DNA of 64,000 nucleotides, taken from an uncultured Saprospiraceae bacterium. GTDB lineage: Bacteria; Bacteroidota; Bacteroidia; Chitinophagales; Saprospiraceae. The DNA lies in assembly GCA_937924805.1 (NCBI GenBank), contig CALDTZ010000053.1:1-64000 (forward strand), given 5' to 3'. Positions 1-9,082 of the stretch are shown piece by piece. The position numbers and the translations under genes are program-made. Within the stretch, counting starts at the first letter, position 1. Every line of letters begins with the position of its first letter. The notes under the pieces were generated by a model. It did not search any database. It was given only the letters and a program-made list of their open reading frames with translations, and had not been told where the DNA came from.

Positions 1-635
1 GCGTCTAAAATAATTTCTTTTTCTAGAGACATGGCATCTGTTTCTGCTTTCGCTTTTACAGCTTCCAACAATTGTTCTTTCGCTTCTGATTCGGACAATT
101 TTGAAATTGTTTCTAATTCTTTAATCCGAACTTCATTTGCGCGATCTAGTTCTTCTTTCTTTTTTGCAATAATAGTTAATTGCTTATCTAGATTCGATCG
201 TATCGCCTTAACCTCAGATTCTCTGCTATCAATGTTTTCCAATTTTTCTTTAAACATTGACGTTTTTGTTTCCAGCTCTTTTTCTGCGGCAACAACTTGC
301 ATTTCACGCTCTTTCATTTCCACCTTATGCTCAGACTTGTAACTATTATAGTCACTCTTAAGCTGCGAAAATTTTTCTTTTGCTTCGTTAATCTTTTTTT
401 GTTTAATTGAATCATTTTTTGCTTCTGCTTTTGAAACAATATTTTCAGCTTTATTTTCTGCTGATTCAATCTTTGATTTTGCGGTTAAATCCGCTTCTTT
501 TAAGGTAAGGTCTGCTTGTCTATTTGCTTCATCAATTTTTTTTGATGACAACTTTCGAATGACTGTATTTGCAACAAGAAATCCGACGATTAAGCCCCCT
601 ACTAAGCCAGCCAAAACTGGGATAGTTAGTTCCAT
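1..635 (-). CDS. rny: Ribonuclease Y, N-terminal part (runs off left edge)
   Basis: The minus strand is open from an ATG at 633-635 to the left edge, giving 211 codons without a stop. The product starts MELTIPVLAGLVGGLIVGFL, one membrane segment at about residues 3-24, followed by a long Lys/Glu/Ala-rich coiled coil. This is the standard N-terminal layout of RNase Y, the membrane-anchored endoribonuclease that starts mRNA decay. The KH and HD catalytic domains would lie beyond the window, so enzymatic identity rests on the N-terminal architecture and on the neighbour pheT, which commonly lies near rny in Bacteroidota. An unrelated membrane-anchored coiled-coil protein is the main alternative. 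Confidence 0.8.
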   Translation of the reverse strand, partial: MELTIPVLAGLVGGLIVGFLVANTVIRKLSSKKIDEANRQADLTLKEADLTAKSKIESAENKAENIVSKAEAKNDSIKQKKINEAKEKFSQLKSDYNSYKSEHKVEMKEREMQVVAAEKELETKTSMFKEKLENIDSRESEVKAIRSNLDKQLTIIAKKKEELDRANEVRIKELETISKLSESEAKEQLLEAVKAKAETDAMSLEKEIILD

Positions 636-924
636 TTTTTCAAAAATTTATACGAAATAAGTATTACGGATAACGAATGATTTTTGACTATTTAAATAAA
701 GTGGGTAATAATCTTTTTTAAATTTTTGTCAATGTCCTATGCTCTGTTTCTAAGAAAAAATAAATTTTTATCGATTGACTCTGTTAATATCTATAAAAAC
801 GAAACCTACACTACCTCATTCACTTATCTGTTACGTATCTCTTAATTAATAATATATTTCTTAAAATATAACTCTAAGGTAACGTAAAAAAATATCTCCA
901 ACTAGACAAATGTTGATTCGATCT

Positions 925-3366
925 TTATTTACGAATGATTGCTCCAAGGTCGCTCTCTGATTTTCGAATGATTTGTTCCATAATAGCGTCAACTTCCTTA
1001 TCTTTTAATGTTTTTTGCAAGTCAGAAAATATATATTTCACTGCATAAGACTTCTTTCCTTTACCTACGTGTTTTTCATTTTCATACACATCGAATAAGG
1101 TGATTTCTTTTAGCGTTTGTTTACCTGCTTTCCTTGAAATTTTATCAATTTCGTTAAAAGAAACTTTTTTATCAACTACAAATGCCAAATCTCTTCGGAT
1201 CGATGGATATTTACTTATTTCAGATACTTGAATTGAATTATTTTTAATAGCATCAAATACGTTTTGCCAATTAAATTGCGCAAAGTAAACATCATTTGAG
1301 ATACCTGCTCCCTTAATAATTTTCTTTGAAAGTAAACCAAACTCGACAATGGATCTCTTTCCTTGAAAATACGTCATTCCCATTGACCATAACCCTGCTT
1401 TTTCCAATGTATCAATCTGATATTTTTCTAAACCAAATAGACTTAAAATAGAGGTGACTGCTTTTTTGATACTAAAAAAATCAATTTGACCTTTGTCTGC
1501 GTGTTGCCATGATTCTTCTGATCTACGACCACTCATAAACAATGTCAAATACTCTTTTTCAACAAAATCATCTCCTCCTTTATGATATGATTTACCAAAT
1601 TCAAAGAGTTTTAAGTCTGGTTGCTTATGATTAATATTTCTCCGGACACTTTCTAATCCACTTAAGACCATATCTGGTCTCATAATGTTTAAATGTATAT
1701 TGGATGTATTATTGATAAAAACCATTTCTTCTTTGGTAACCGTCGGGTGGTCTTCATACTTATGTGATTCGATGAGTGACAAACCCATCATTTCATTAAA
1801 TCCATTATGCGCTAAATAATCAGCTACTCTTTCTTTTACTTGACGCTTTGTCGGATAGTCCACAAACTGCAAAGTGCTTTTTATCGTTGATGGTATAGCT
1901 ACCTTGTTAAATCCATAAATTCTTAAAATTTCTTCTATCACATCTACTTCACGCAACACTTCCGATTTATTGGTCGGAATTGAACATATTATTTTATCGG
2001 TATCTACTTTTTTTGTTCCAATTTCTAAAGCCGTTAAAATTGCTATGATTTCGTCCATTTTTAAACTGGTACCCATAACTGTATTAGCATGAGCAACACT
2101 TAACATGACTTCAACATTTTGAATCTTTTCCGGATATATGTCTACTAAACTCGAAGCCACATTTGCTCCAGCATACTCCAATAATAACTCAACTGCTCTT
2201 TCCAAAGCTTCGACTGTAATATTAGGATCATGACCTTTTTCATAAACTTTAGCAGCATCTGTCCTAAGATTATGTTTAGTACTCGATCGACGTATCGATT
2301 TTGCATTAAAGTGAGCTGATTCCAAGAAGATACTTGTTGTAGAATTGGTAACTCCAGAATTTAAACCTCCAAAAACACCGGCTATACACATTGGATTCGA
2401 TTCACCGTCACATATCATAAGGTCGCTTGCTAAAAGTGATCTTTCTTTTTCATCAAGCGACATAAATTTAGAACCCTCAGGCAAACAGGTTACGATAATC
2501 TTATTTCCAGATATCTTTTCTGCATCAAAAGCATGCAACGGTTGACCTAAATCATGGAGTATAAAGTTTGTGATATCTACCACATTATTGATAGGTCTAA
2601 CTCCGATTGAAGTAAGTAAATCTTTTATCCATTTGGGAGACTCTCCAACTTTTATATTCTCCAATAAAACTCCCGAATATCTTGGACATCCAATGTTGTC
2701 TTGTATTTCGACCTCTACCCCTTTAGTATTTGGGTAAGTCACAAGTGCATTTAATGAAGGTTTTATTTGTAAATCTTGGTCTATATTGATTTTTAAATAG
2801 GCCGCTAAGTCTTTTGCTGAACCTTTATGATTTGTGGCATCTGATCGATTGGGTGTAAGCCCAATATCATAAACAATATCATTTTCAACATCAAAATATT
2901 TATTTGCTAATGTGCCAATTGCTACATCATTAGGCAAAACCATAATTCCATCATGACTTTCACCAAGACCGAGTTCGTCTTCAGCGCAAATCATTCCATC
3001 TGAAACTTCACCACGAATTTTACCCGACTTAATTTTAAAACTTCCTCCATCTTTATCATAGAGAATGGTTCCAGGAGTAGCAATCAATACCTTTTGTCCT
3101 ACCTTTACATTAGGAGCTCCACAAACTATTTGTGATGGTTCTCCATGACCATAATCTACTGTAGTTACAGATAATTTATCTGCATTTGAATGTTTTTCAC
3201 AAGTAAGTATTTCACCTACTACAATGCCTTTTAAGCCACCCTTTATAGATTCCACTTCCTCCATCCCTTCTACTTCCAACCCAATGTCCGTAAGGATTTC
3301 AGAAATTTTGTTAGGATCTAAATCTGTATCAATATATCTCTTAAGCCAATTTAAAGAAAGCTTCAT
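925..3366 (-). CDS. pheT: Phenylalanine--tRNA ligase beta subunit
   Basis: 813-residue beta subunit of the alpha2-beta2 phenylalanyl-tRNA synthetase, which charges tRNA-Phe in the cytoplasm. Domains in order: N-terminal MKLSLNWLKRYID, a tRNA-binding OB-fold (about 40-155, with CEKHSNADKLSV), the B3/B4 editing region with RPINNVVDITNF (about 255-270), B5 (about 400-480), the catalytic-like core, and a C-terminal FDX-ACB anticodon-binding domain (about 715-813, YPSIRRDLAFVVD). Length is normal for the family. The ATG at 3364-3366 is preferred over an in-frame TTG at 3385-3387, because MKLS is the conserved start and the TTG lies inside a likely -7 promoter element. The pheS partner is not in the window. 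Confidence 0.97.
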   Translation of the reverse strand: MKLSLNWLKRYIDTDLDPNKISEILTDIGLEVEGMEEVESIKGGLKGIVVGEILTCEKHSNADKLSVTTVDYGHGEPSQIVCGAPNVKVGQKVLIATPGTILYDKDGGSFKIKSGKIRGEVSDGMICAEDELGLGESHDGIMVLPNDVAIGTLANKYFDVENDIVYDIGLTPNRSDATNHKGSAKDLAAYLKINIDQDLQIKPSLNALVTYPNTKGVEVEIQDNIGCPRYSGVLLENIKVGESPKWIKDLLTSIGVRPINNVVDITNFILHDLGQPLHAFDAEKISGNKIIVTCLPEGSKFMSLDEKERSLLASDLMICDGESNPMCIAGVFGGLNSGVTNSTTSIFLESAHFNAKSIRRSSTKHNLRTDAAKVYEKGHDPNITVEALERAVELLLEYAGANVASSLVDIYPEKIQNVEVMLSVAHANTVMGTSLKMDEIIAILTALEIGTKKVDTDKIICSIPTNKSEVLREVDVIEEILRIYGFNKVAIPSTIKSTLQFVDYPTKRQVKERVADYLAHNGFNEMMGLSLIESHKYEDHPTVTKEEMVFINNTSNIHLNIMRPDMVLSGLESVRRNINHKQPDLKLFEFGKSYHKGGDDFVEKEYLTLFMSGRRSEESWQHADKGQIDFFSIKKAVTSILSLFGLEKYQIDTLEKAGLWSMGMTYFQGKRSIVEFGLLSKKIIKGAGISNDVYFAQFNWQNVFDAIKNNSIQVSEISKYPSIRRDLAFVVDKKVSFNEIDKISRKAGKQTLKEITLFDVYENEKHVGKGKKSYAVKYIFSDLQKTLKDKEVDAIMEQIIRKSESDLGAIIRK

Positions 3367-3384
3367 CTGTGCCGTTATTTTGGG

Positions 3385-3392
3385 CAAAGATA
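3385..3392 (-). promoter_or_regulatory. Candidate -7 promoter element for pheT
   Basis: On the minus strand this reads TATCTTTG, matching the Bacteroidota sigma-A -7 consensus TAnnTTTG, 18 bases upstream of the pheT ATG. A clear -33 TTG at the usual spacing was not found, so only half of the promoter is supported. It would give a very short 5' leader. Confidence 0.35.
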
Positions 3393-3421
3393 TTGGATTA
3401 TCCTAATATTCTAAGTATATA

Positions 3422-4267
3422 CTATTCAATTACATGATTCGTCGAAGCTTGAATGACTCTAGAGTCTTCTGTATCCACATTGCTAATAAAAGCTATAATC
3501 TCTAAATCCTCTGCAACCCAATCTGGTGTAACACCATCATCTTCAGGAAGTGTATAGGTATAATTAAACGATTTAACACCATCAAAACTTAATTGCGTAA
3601 AAGCCGGATCACCAAATGTGCCAGTCAACATATCCCTTAAGACATGATTGTGCACATATTCATAATCAGTATGGTCAGGATAGTATTGAGGGGTAACGAT
3701 TTGACTTTGAGTTAACATTACAGATATATTATATGTACCCTCTAGGTCTGTTAACGCTTTTGCAATCACTTCAAGTTGAATTGTCCTAGTGTCTTCATCA
3801 TAAGCGATAATCGGGGTTACTAACAGTTCTGCATCTCTTAAAAATTCTTGAGTTACATAGTCTGCCCATGTAGACGGGGAGTTAATACCAATAAAAGATT
3901 GATCAGAAAACCGCACACGATTAATAATTGCTGCTGGCTTACCTAAAAAATCAAAACTATTTTCAATATCAATTGCAACTTGGTTTCTTAAGTCTTTTGA
4001 ATCATCATTTATAGGATCAGATAATAATGCTCCATGAATACCAACACCAATAACTTTACCTTGATTTTGTTCAATGATTTTTTCTAAAGCTGCACTACCT
4101 GCAGGACATTGAGAACAGATCACACCTGTTAATTCTTCAATTAAGATTACCTTTTCTGTAATTGGTGGATCGTATTCAGGAATCACGACCATTTTTTCCT
4201 GACACGCAGAAAGTCCAATAAATGAAACACAAAAAACATAACTTAGATTTTTTAAAAAATGGGTCAT
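3422..4267 (-). CDS. Omp28-family outer membrane lipoprotein with CxxC motif
   Basis: 281 residues. The N-terminus is a lipoprotein signal ending ...FIGLSAC (Cys22), so the mature protein is probably lipid-anchored in the envelope. The next domain begins VILIEELTGVICSQCPAG, with Cys51 and Cys54 forming a CxxC at the place where Omp28-related proteins carry a thioredoxin-like active site. The remaining part is predicted beta-rich. The gene follows the DUF6029-like barrel gene by 9 bases on the same strand, so the two are likely co-transcribed. A redox or cysteine-sensing role at the cell surface is inference; Omp28 from Porphyromonas was described as a surface protein without a settled function. 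Confidence 0.8.
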   Translation of the reverse strand: MTHFLKNLSYVFCVSFIGLSACQEKMVVIPEYDPPITEKVILIEELTGVICSQCPAGSAALEKIIEQNQGKVIGVGIHGALLSDPINDDSKDLRNQVAIDIENSFDFLGKPAAIINRVRFSDQSFIGINSPSTWADYVTQEFLRDAELLVTPIIAYDEDTRTIQLEVIAKALTDLEGTYNISVMLTQSQIVTPQYYPDHTDYEYVHNHVLRDMLTGTFGDPAFTQLSFDGVKSFNYTYTLPEDDGVTPDWVAEDLEIIAFISNVDTEDSRVIQASTNHVIE

Positions 4268-4276
4268 AACTTTTTT

Positions 4277-5971
4277 TTAAAATGTTGAATTAATTGAAAA
4301 TTTAACTCCACTAAATGCAGGTTCCAATCTGCAAATTCCTCCAGTACAAACAATTCCTTCTACTTGTTTAACGTAACTTAAGGAGAATCGATTGGATTGA
4401 TGGGTATAAAAAATATCCACACGTGGATAATGTAGTTTTACTTTTTTATCATCTACTGTCGGAGAATTTTTTCCAGGATTCGAATTATACATGTCTGATA
4501 CCGTAAATGCCCAATGTGGAGCAAAGGCAACTTCTACTTGTGCAAACAACCAATCTCCATAATCTTGTTTATATCCTGCTTTTTCATCGTCACCGGTAAT
4601 CATATATTGAATTTCAGTTCGAATTGATTTTTTTCTAGATAACTTATACAGAAAATCAACATAAGGTACAAAGGTTTCAACTAGAGGCACATCTGGTTTG
4701 GATTCATAAACACCTTGATTGTATCGTTGAATCTGGAGACCTCCAGTTAATGTCCATTTTCTTTTATACTTATACAATATCTCTGTAATCATTTCACGAT
4801 AAAGTACATCGTTTCCTAAGGTGTTTATTGCAGAAAGATTAACCGATGCTATCAATTTTTTATTGATTCTATATAGAACATCAGCTTGAAGTGCTTGTTC
4901 ACTAAGGTCCTGTGTTGCAGGTTGATATCGGGTAGTTAATCGGTAGGTATTTTGTCTATTCATCGGCGGTATAAATCCAATCAATCCTCTATTCTGACTT
5001 AATGTTGTTTGTGTTCGAACATTAAAATTTTCGGTACGTTTCCCTTCGATTGTCAACCCTAACCCATGACCTGCATAACTGATAGATGAATAGATGACAG
5101 AACCTGGTTTACTTACTAACTTATTAAGCGAAACCGATCCATCAAAATTTTCTAATTCTGCATTGGGATCAAAAAAGGCTTCTTTGGATTTGTATGCACC
5201 TTCTACATACCAAGATATTGGTCCAGCACTCAATGTATTATATAGACTAAACGTATGCACATTAAATACTGGCTTAACTCGTTGATCTTCTTCATACCCT
5301 TGGAGTACACTTATGAGTCTAATCATTTCTCCATCATCTAATGTACGATTCAAATATCCGATACCAGGGGCAATGCTTATTTTACCTTCTTCCCCAAAAG
5401 ATACAAATCCATCTAGACTTCCACCTTTGATGATGGATGGGTATCGATCAGAAAGATTTGTAGTCGAGTTGTTTTTTTGCTGACCAACAAATGTTTTTAA
5501 ATCCCAGTTTTCCATAAGTTTGTATGTCGCACGCACACCTACCAATGCATTATCTATTAATTGTGGTCTTTCCTCGTAAGACCTAAAAATTATTCCCGAT
5601 CCAATCTGGTCATAGATATACCCTGCAGTCAAGCCAAGTCTTCCTACTTTTTTACTTAAAAACCATTTTCCTATTCCTTGAGCAGTATATGAGCTGGTTG
5701 GGTTTAATAAGTTAGAATTGTTAAACAAGTCAAAACGGATTCCCATACTATATCCATTGATCGCATATCCCAAATCCAACCAGGCATCAGCACCAAATAA
5801 CTGGTAATCATACTGTGGAATATCATCTGCACCAATCAATGAGTCACGTAGATAAATATTTCCATTCGCTTGAAAACCACCAGAAAACCGTCCAGTATCT
5901 TGAGCTAGAATTGTAAAACTGCAAAGAGAAAATAAGGCTAAATAAAAATATTGGATTGAAGATTTTTTCAT
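4277..5971 (-). CDS. DUF6029-like outer membrane beta-barrel protein
   Basis: 564 residues with a signal peptide (MKKSSIQYFYLALFSLCSFT... cut after AQD) and a body of alternating aromatic/polar strands ending in KFSINSTF, as expected for an outer-membrane beta-barrel with a terminal Phe. Motifs such as GRFSGGFQANGNIYL and GSGIIFRSYEERPQLIDNALVG match the uncharacterised DUF6029-type barrels of Bacteroidota. It is the first gene of a two-gene unit with the Omp28-family lipoprotein, 9 bases downstream. The ATG at 5969-5971 is the natural start because it opens the signal peptide. Family assignment is from remembered resemblance; function unknown. Confidence 0.75.
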   Translation of the reverse strand: MKKSSIQYFYLALFSLCSFTILAQDTGRFSGGFQANGNIYLRDSLIGADDIPQYDYQLFGADAWLDLGYAINGYSMGIRFDLFNNSNLLNPTSSYTAQGIGKWFLSKKVGRLGLTAGYIYDQIGSGIIFRSYEERPQLIDNALVGVRATYKLMENWDLKTFVGQQKNNSTTNLSDRYPSIIKGGSLDGFVSFGEEGKISIAPGIGYLNRTLDDGEMIRLISVLQGYEEDQRVKPVFNVHTFSLYNTLSAGPISWYVEGAYKSKEAFFDPNAELENFDGSVSLNKLVSKPGSVIYSSISYAGHGLGLTIEGKRTENFNVRTQTTLSQNRGLIGFIPPMNRQNTYRLTTRYQPATQDLSEQALQADVLYRINKKLIASVNLSAINTLGNDVLYREMITEILYKYKRKWTLTGGLQIQRYNQGVYESKPDVPLVETFVPYVDFLYKLSRKKSIRTEIQYMITGDDEKAGYKQDYGDWLFAQVEVAFAPHWAFTVSDMYNSNPGKNSPTVDDKKVKLHYPRVDIFYTHQSNRFSLSYVKQVEGIVCTGGICRLEPAFSGVKFSINSTF

Positions 5972-6078
5972 TAGTTCATTTATTTGAATCGAATACTAGA
6001 TGAAAATACAAATAATTGCTTTCCTAACATTTATGAATAAATTCAATTTTCTATTCTTAATCTTGTTAACGTTTTAGA

Positions 6079-6111
6079 ATTTCATAGTTAAACATGCGTT
6101 AACTATGAAAT
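6079..6111. repeat. 13-bp perfect inverted repeat between divergent genes
   Basis: The arms ATTTCATAGTTAA (6079-6091) and TTAACTATGAAAT (6099-6111) are perfect inverted copies around a 7-base loop. The element sits between the DUF6029-like gene (starting leftward at 5971) and the TlpA-like gene (starting rightward at 6263). There is no T-tract on either side, so it is not an ordinary terminator. A looser outer pair, AAATACAAATA at 6004-6014 and its complement at 6125-6135, flanks it. An operator for a dimeric regulator or a leader hairpin is possible. Confidence 0.55.
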
Positions 6112-6234
6112 CATTCTTTGCAAATATTTGTATTTAATAATAGATTGCGGCAAGCAAAGCAAGAAAAAATTAACGAATTGATTCTACATGACATAATGAT
6201 TTCAAATAATTAAGAAAATATCCGAATTCATTAT

Positions 6235-6242
6235 TAAGTTTG
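6235..6242 (+). promoter_or_regulatory. Candidate -7 promoter element for the TlpA-like gene
   Basis: TAAGTTTG fits the TAnnTTTG consensus of Bacteroidota and lies 20 bases upstream of the ATG at 6263. No TTG is present at the -33 position, so support is partial. Confidence 0.3.
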
Positions 6243-6262
6243 AATCCTTAACTTTAAAAATT

Positions 6263-6754
6263 ATGAGAATTACACTTATTCTATTTACACTTATTATTGG
6301 AAGCTTTTCATTAACTGCTCAGAGTAGCTTTCCTGATATTGATTTAAAAACCTTAGATAAACAAACCGTTAATATCAAAGAAGCGGTAAGCAAAGGAAAT
6401 TTAACTGTAGTCTCATTTTGGGCTACATGGTGCTCTCCGTGTAAAAGAGAACTTGATGCAGTAGCTGAAATCTATCCAGATTGGCAAGAAGAATATAATG
6501 TAGAGTTTATAGCTGTTACAACGGATAATGCTAGAACGTTGGCTAAAGTACCAGGAATGGTTGAAGCAAAAGGATGGGACTTTACTGTTCTTTCTGATGT
6601 AAATCAAGATTTGATGAATGCTTTAAATTTTGAGACAATTCCACAAACTTTTCTTATTGATGGTGAAGGAAACATTATTTATAGTCACAATGGTTATAAC
6701 CCAGGTGACGAGTTTGAACTAGAAGACAAAATAGCAGTAGCTGCTGGCAAATAA
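6263..6754 (+). CDS. TlpA-family thiol:disulfide oxidoreductase
   Basis: 163-residue exported thioredoxin-fold protein. It has a signal peptide (MRITLILFTLIIGSFSLTAQ), then an AhpC/TSA-Redoxin fold with the active site WATWCSPCK (Cys57, Cys60) and the cis-proline region ETIPQTFLID. TlpA/ResA proteins reduce or isomerise periplasmic disulfides, often for cytochrome maturation. It is divergent from the Omp28/DUF6029 pair, which also carries a CxxC protein, so a shared envelope redox role is possible but inferred. The size is that of a single-domain family member. Confidence 0.93.
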   Translation: MRITLILFTLIIGSFSLTAQSSFPDIDLKTLDKQTVNIKEAVSKGNLTVVSFWATWCSPCKRELDAVAEIYPDWQEEYNVEFIAVTTDNARTLAKVPGMVEAKGWDFTVLSDVNQDLMNALNFETIPQTFLIDGEGNIIYSHNGYNPGDEFELEDKIAVAAGK

Positions 6755-6812
6755 TACTAGCCCAATTAAAAACATACACCTTGTTTGTCAACAGTTGTCT
6801 GTTGCAAAAAAA

Positions 6813-6848
6813 AAATGACCTGATTTTAATACATCAGGTCATTTTTTT
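6813..6848. terminator. Bidirectional intrinsic terminator
   Basis: A 12-bp perfect stem (AAATGACCTGAT at 6813-6824 with its complement at 6833-6844) with an 8-base loop, A-tract on the left and T-tract on the right. It lies between two convergent genes and can serve both. Confidence 0.9.
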
Positions 6849-6874
6849 ATTAAAATCTATTAAACAATTAAACC

Positions 6875-7879
6875 CTAAAGTTTAATAAGCTTATAAATAC
6901 CTATTCGTTTTCCAGATTGTATTTCTACAAAATATTCTCCTGCATTTAAATTCCTGACATCAATCTTAACATCAGCAGCCTCAATTACTGCTTCAGAAAT
7001 TATTTGTTTGCCTAATGCATTATAAAGGTTAATACTTCCCGTCGTAATTGCTTCAAACTGTATTTGTATAAAATCACTTATTGGATTCGGGGCTATGACT
7101 ATATTATTAAATGCAAAATCATTCGTGTTTTCTATTATATTGGCTGCAAGTAAAACTTCATTTGTAATGACCGGTTCATTAAAATCAAAATAGATTTCAC
7201 TGTTTGTCAATATATAATTACCATCAACTAATACATCTGGTTTATTTATGATAAATGATATATACCCGTGAGAAGCTGGTTCATCAATATCTTCATATGG
7301 TAATTCAATATCATTAAAAACTATATTTAAATATCCATCTTCAGTAATAGTATATTGATAGGGGTGGCTAAAGCTGGTAACTTTAATCGAATTCCAATCT
7401 AATTGAATATCTAATGGAGACTTAATTTCTACCGTAAATGCCATATCGGGTCCTGTATTTTGAAATCGAATGATGTATTCTATCATTTCTAATTCAGGAT
7501 CAATAACTCCATCCATAACCCACTTGTCATCTATAACTGCATGCATATCATTTGGGTCAAATGAACCTACATTATTAAAACAAACCTCTTTAATGAATAC
7601 ATCCAAATCGCTACATAAATCTTCGTTTTCAATACGCGATTCTAAGCAATGCAAAACACCCAAATCGGCATCACAAGATAGGTTGTAGTCGATTCGTAAT
7701 CGAAAGCAATCGAAAGGTTCGATGGCACCAATATTGAAAATAGCTTCTTGATCAATAACACTTATGGGATCTGTTGAAGCCTCTAAAAAATCAATAAAAC
7801 CATCTAATTGGATTTTCATTTTTGTATCTGTGTCGGTTGGAATTGTACCATTATTACAAACATTAATAACACATACCAA
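6875..7879 (-). pseudogene. N-terminally truncated T9SS type A cargo protein (remnant)
   Basis: Open frame of 334 codons with only the C-terminal part of a secreted protein. It contains a DUF11/DUF7619-like module (SFDPNDMHAVID... YIIRFQNTGPDMAF ... PHGYISF-like segment, about residues 105-235) typical of long Bacteroidota surface proteins, then a T9SS type A sorting domain (about 255-334, IAPNPISDFIQIQF...GIYKLIKL). There is no signal peptide: the frame begins at a TTG (7877-7879), the only upstream in-frame sequence is about 16 codons to a TAA, and the nearest ATG is at codon 20. T9SS cargo needs a Sec signal, so this is best read as a decayed 5'-deleted gene. A short cytoplasmic product is the unlikely alternative. 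Confidence 0.7.
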
Positions 7880-7941
7880 GAAAAGAGAACTAATTCTTCT
7901 TTCTTGGTAGTTATTCTGACAGTAAATTTATTCTTGTTTGA

Positions 7942-8385
7942 CTAGTTTCTTGATCCTTCAGCCCTTTCTTTAATCACTTGATTCATCTCTTCAAACCCCT
8001 TTCTTGTTTTTGTATTTAGTTGTCCTTTGAATAAAGGCACCAATATTCCTTTAAAGTTTTCGCATTGAATCAGTAATGTATTTCCATTTCCCTGATCTTT
8101 TAGTTGAAAAATATGTTCTCCATCGAAAACCCCTTTAAATCCTAATTTCCCTAACCATCGTAATTCTTTATCTTTTTCTAAAACCAAAATCGTAGGTTGA
8201 AAATTCATTGGACTACCTTTGGGAGGTTCAATCCTAACTTTAACCGATTTACCAACGGTTGGCTTACCTTCGAATGAAGTTATAAAAGGGTTCCAATCTT
8301 TATAATGATCAAAATCTGTTAATACATTCCATACTGTTGAAGGTGAAGCTTGAATGTTAATCTCTGTTCTAATTTGAAATCCCAT
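7942..8385 (-). CDS. SRPBCC (START-like) domain protein
   Basis: 147 residues with the hallmarks of the SRPBCC/polyketide-cyclase fold: an opening strand FQIRTEINIQASPSTVWNVLTDFDHYKDWNPFI, a middle GEHIFQLKDQGNGNTLLI strand pair, and a long C-terminal helix (TRKGFEEMNQVIKERA). Such proteins bind small hydrophobic ligands in a cavity; no catalytic role can be inferred. It sits downstream of a Crp-family regulator with an 82-base gap. The start is a normal ATG opening the first strand. Confidence 0.85.
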   Translation of the reverse strand: MGFQIRTEINIQASPSTVWNVLTDFDHYKDWNPFITSFEGKPTVGKSVKVRIEPPKGSPMNFQPTILVLEKDKELRWLGKLGFKGVFDGEHIFQLKDQGNGNTLLIQCENFKGILVPLFKGQLNTKTRKGFEEMNQVIKERAEGSRN

Positions 8386-8467
8386 AATTATTTGTTTTCT
8401 ATTTTATGAATGAATACTTCAAATTTCGAAAACAAATGAATGGATTCTCTTGACATTTATCAAGAAA

Positions 8468-9043
8468 TTATTTTATCCGTTTTTTTCTTATTCTACTAAA
8501 CGTTTCGGGGGTCATACCTAACATAGATGCAATATAATGGAGGGGAACCTCATTAAACAATTCACTATTCGCTTCAAAAAAAACCTGATAACGCTCTTCA
8601 GCGGTTAAAGAAAGATGTTGAAATATCCGCTGTTCCATAGCCCCAAAGCAAGAAACTAAAAACAGCTTTTCTAAGGAATTCCACGCAGGAACTTGAGCTA
8701 TCAATTTTACATAATCTGATCGATCAATGGTAAACAATTCAACATCCGTGGATGTTTGAATTACCCAACTCCCTTCTTTATTGAAAATAAAACTTCCTAA
8801 ATCAGTTACAAAATAACCGGGTGTTGCAATCCATTGTGTTACTTCTTTACCATTATGGTAGGCAAATACTCGCAATATGCCTTCCCGAATAAAACTAAAT
8901 TTATGGCATACATGACCTCCCTTAAGAAAGTAGTCTCCTCTATTCAATTTTTCCAGTTTAAAAAAAGAAGCTATTTTGGTTTGATCTTCGCTATTTGAAA
9001 CCCCAAAATATGTTTTAATGTATTGTACTAATTCGTTATTCAC
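8468..9043 (-). CDS. Crp/Fnr-family transcriptional regulator
   Basis: 191 residues. The N-terminal part (about 20-125) is a cyclic-nucleotide-binding-like beta-barrel with FFKLEKLNRGDYFLKGGHVCHKFSFIREGILRVF. The C-terminal part holds a helix-turn-helix (about 165-190, HYIASMLGMTPETFSRIRKK). The usual phosphate-binding RxS of true cAMP sensors is not evident, so the ligand is unknown. Many Bacteroidota proteins of this type are single regulators near their target; the SRPBCC gene is the obvious neighbour, but regulation of it is inference. Confidence 0.9.
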   Translation of the reverse strand: MNNELVQYIKTYFGVSNSEDQTKIASFFKLEKLNRGDYFLKGGHVCHKFSFIREGILRVFAYHNGKEVTQWIATPGYFVTDLGSFIFNKEGSWVIQTSTDVELFTIDRSDYVKLIAQVPAWNSLEKLFLVSCFGAMEQRIFQHLSLTAEERYQVFFEANSELFNEVPLHYIASMLGMTPETFSRIRKKRIK

Positions 9044-9082
9044 CGCTATATTCTTTACTTAAAATTGAGCCCTTTACTTCCT

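Noticed and set aside
2345..2545. Plus-strand open frame antisense to pheT
   Set aside because: It is a shadow of pheT in another frame: no signal, domain or promoter, and pheT is a complete conserved gene.
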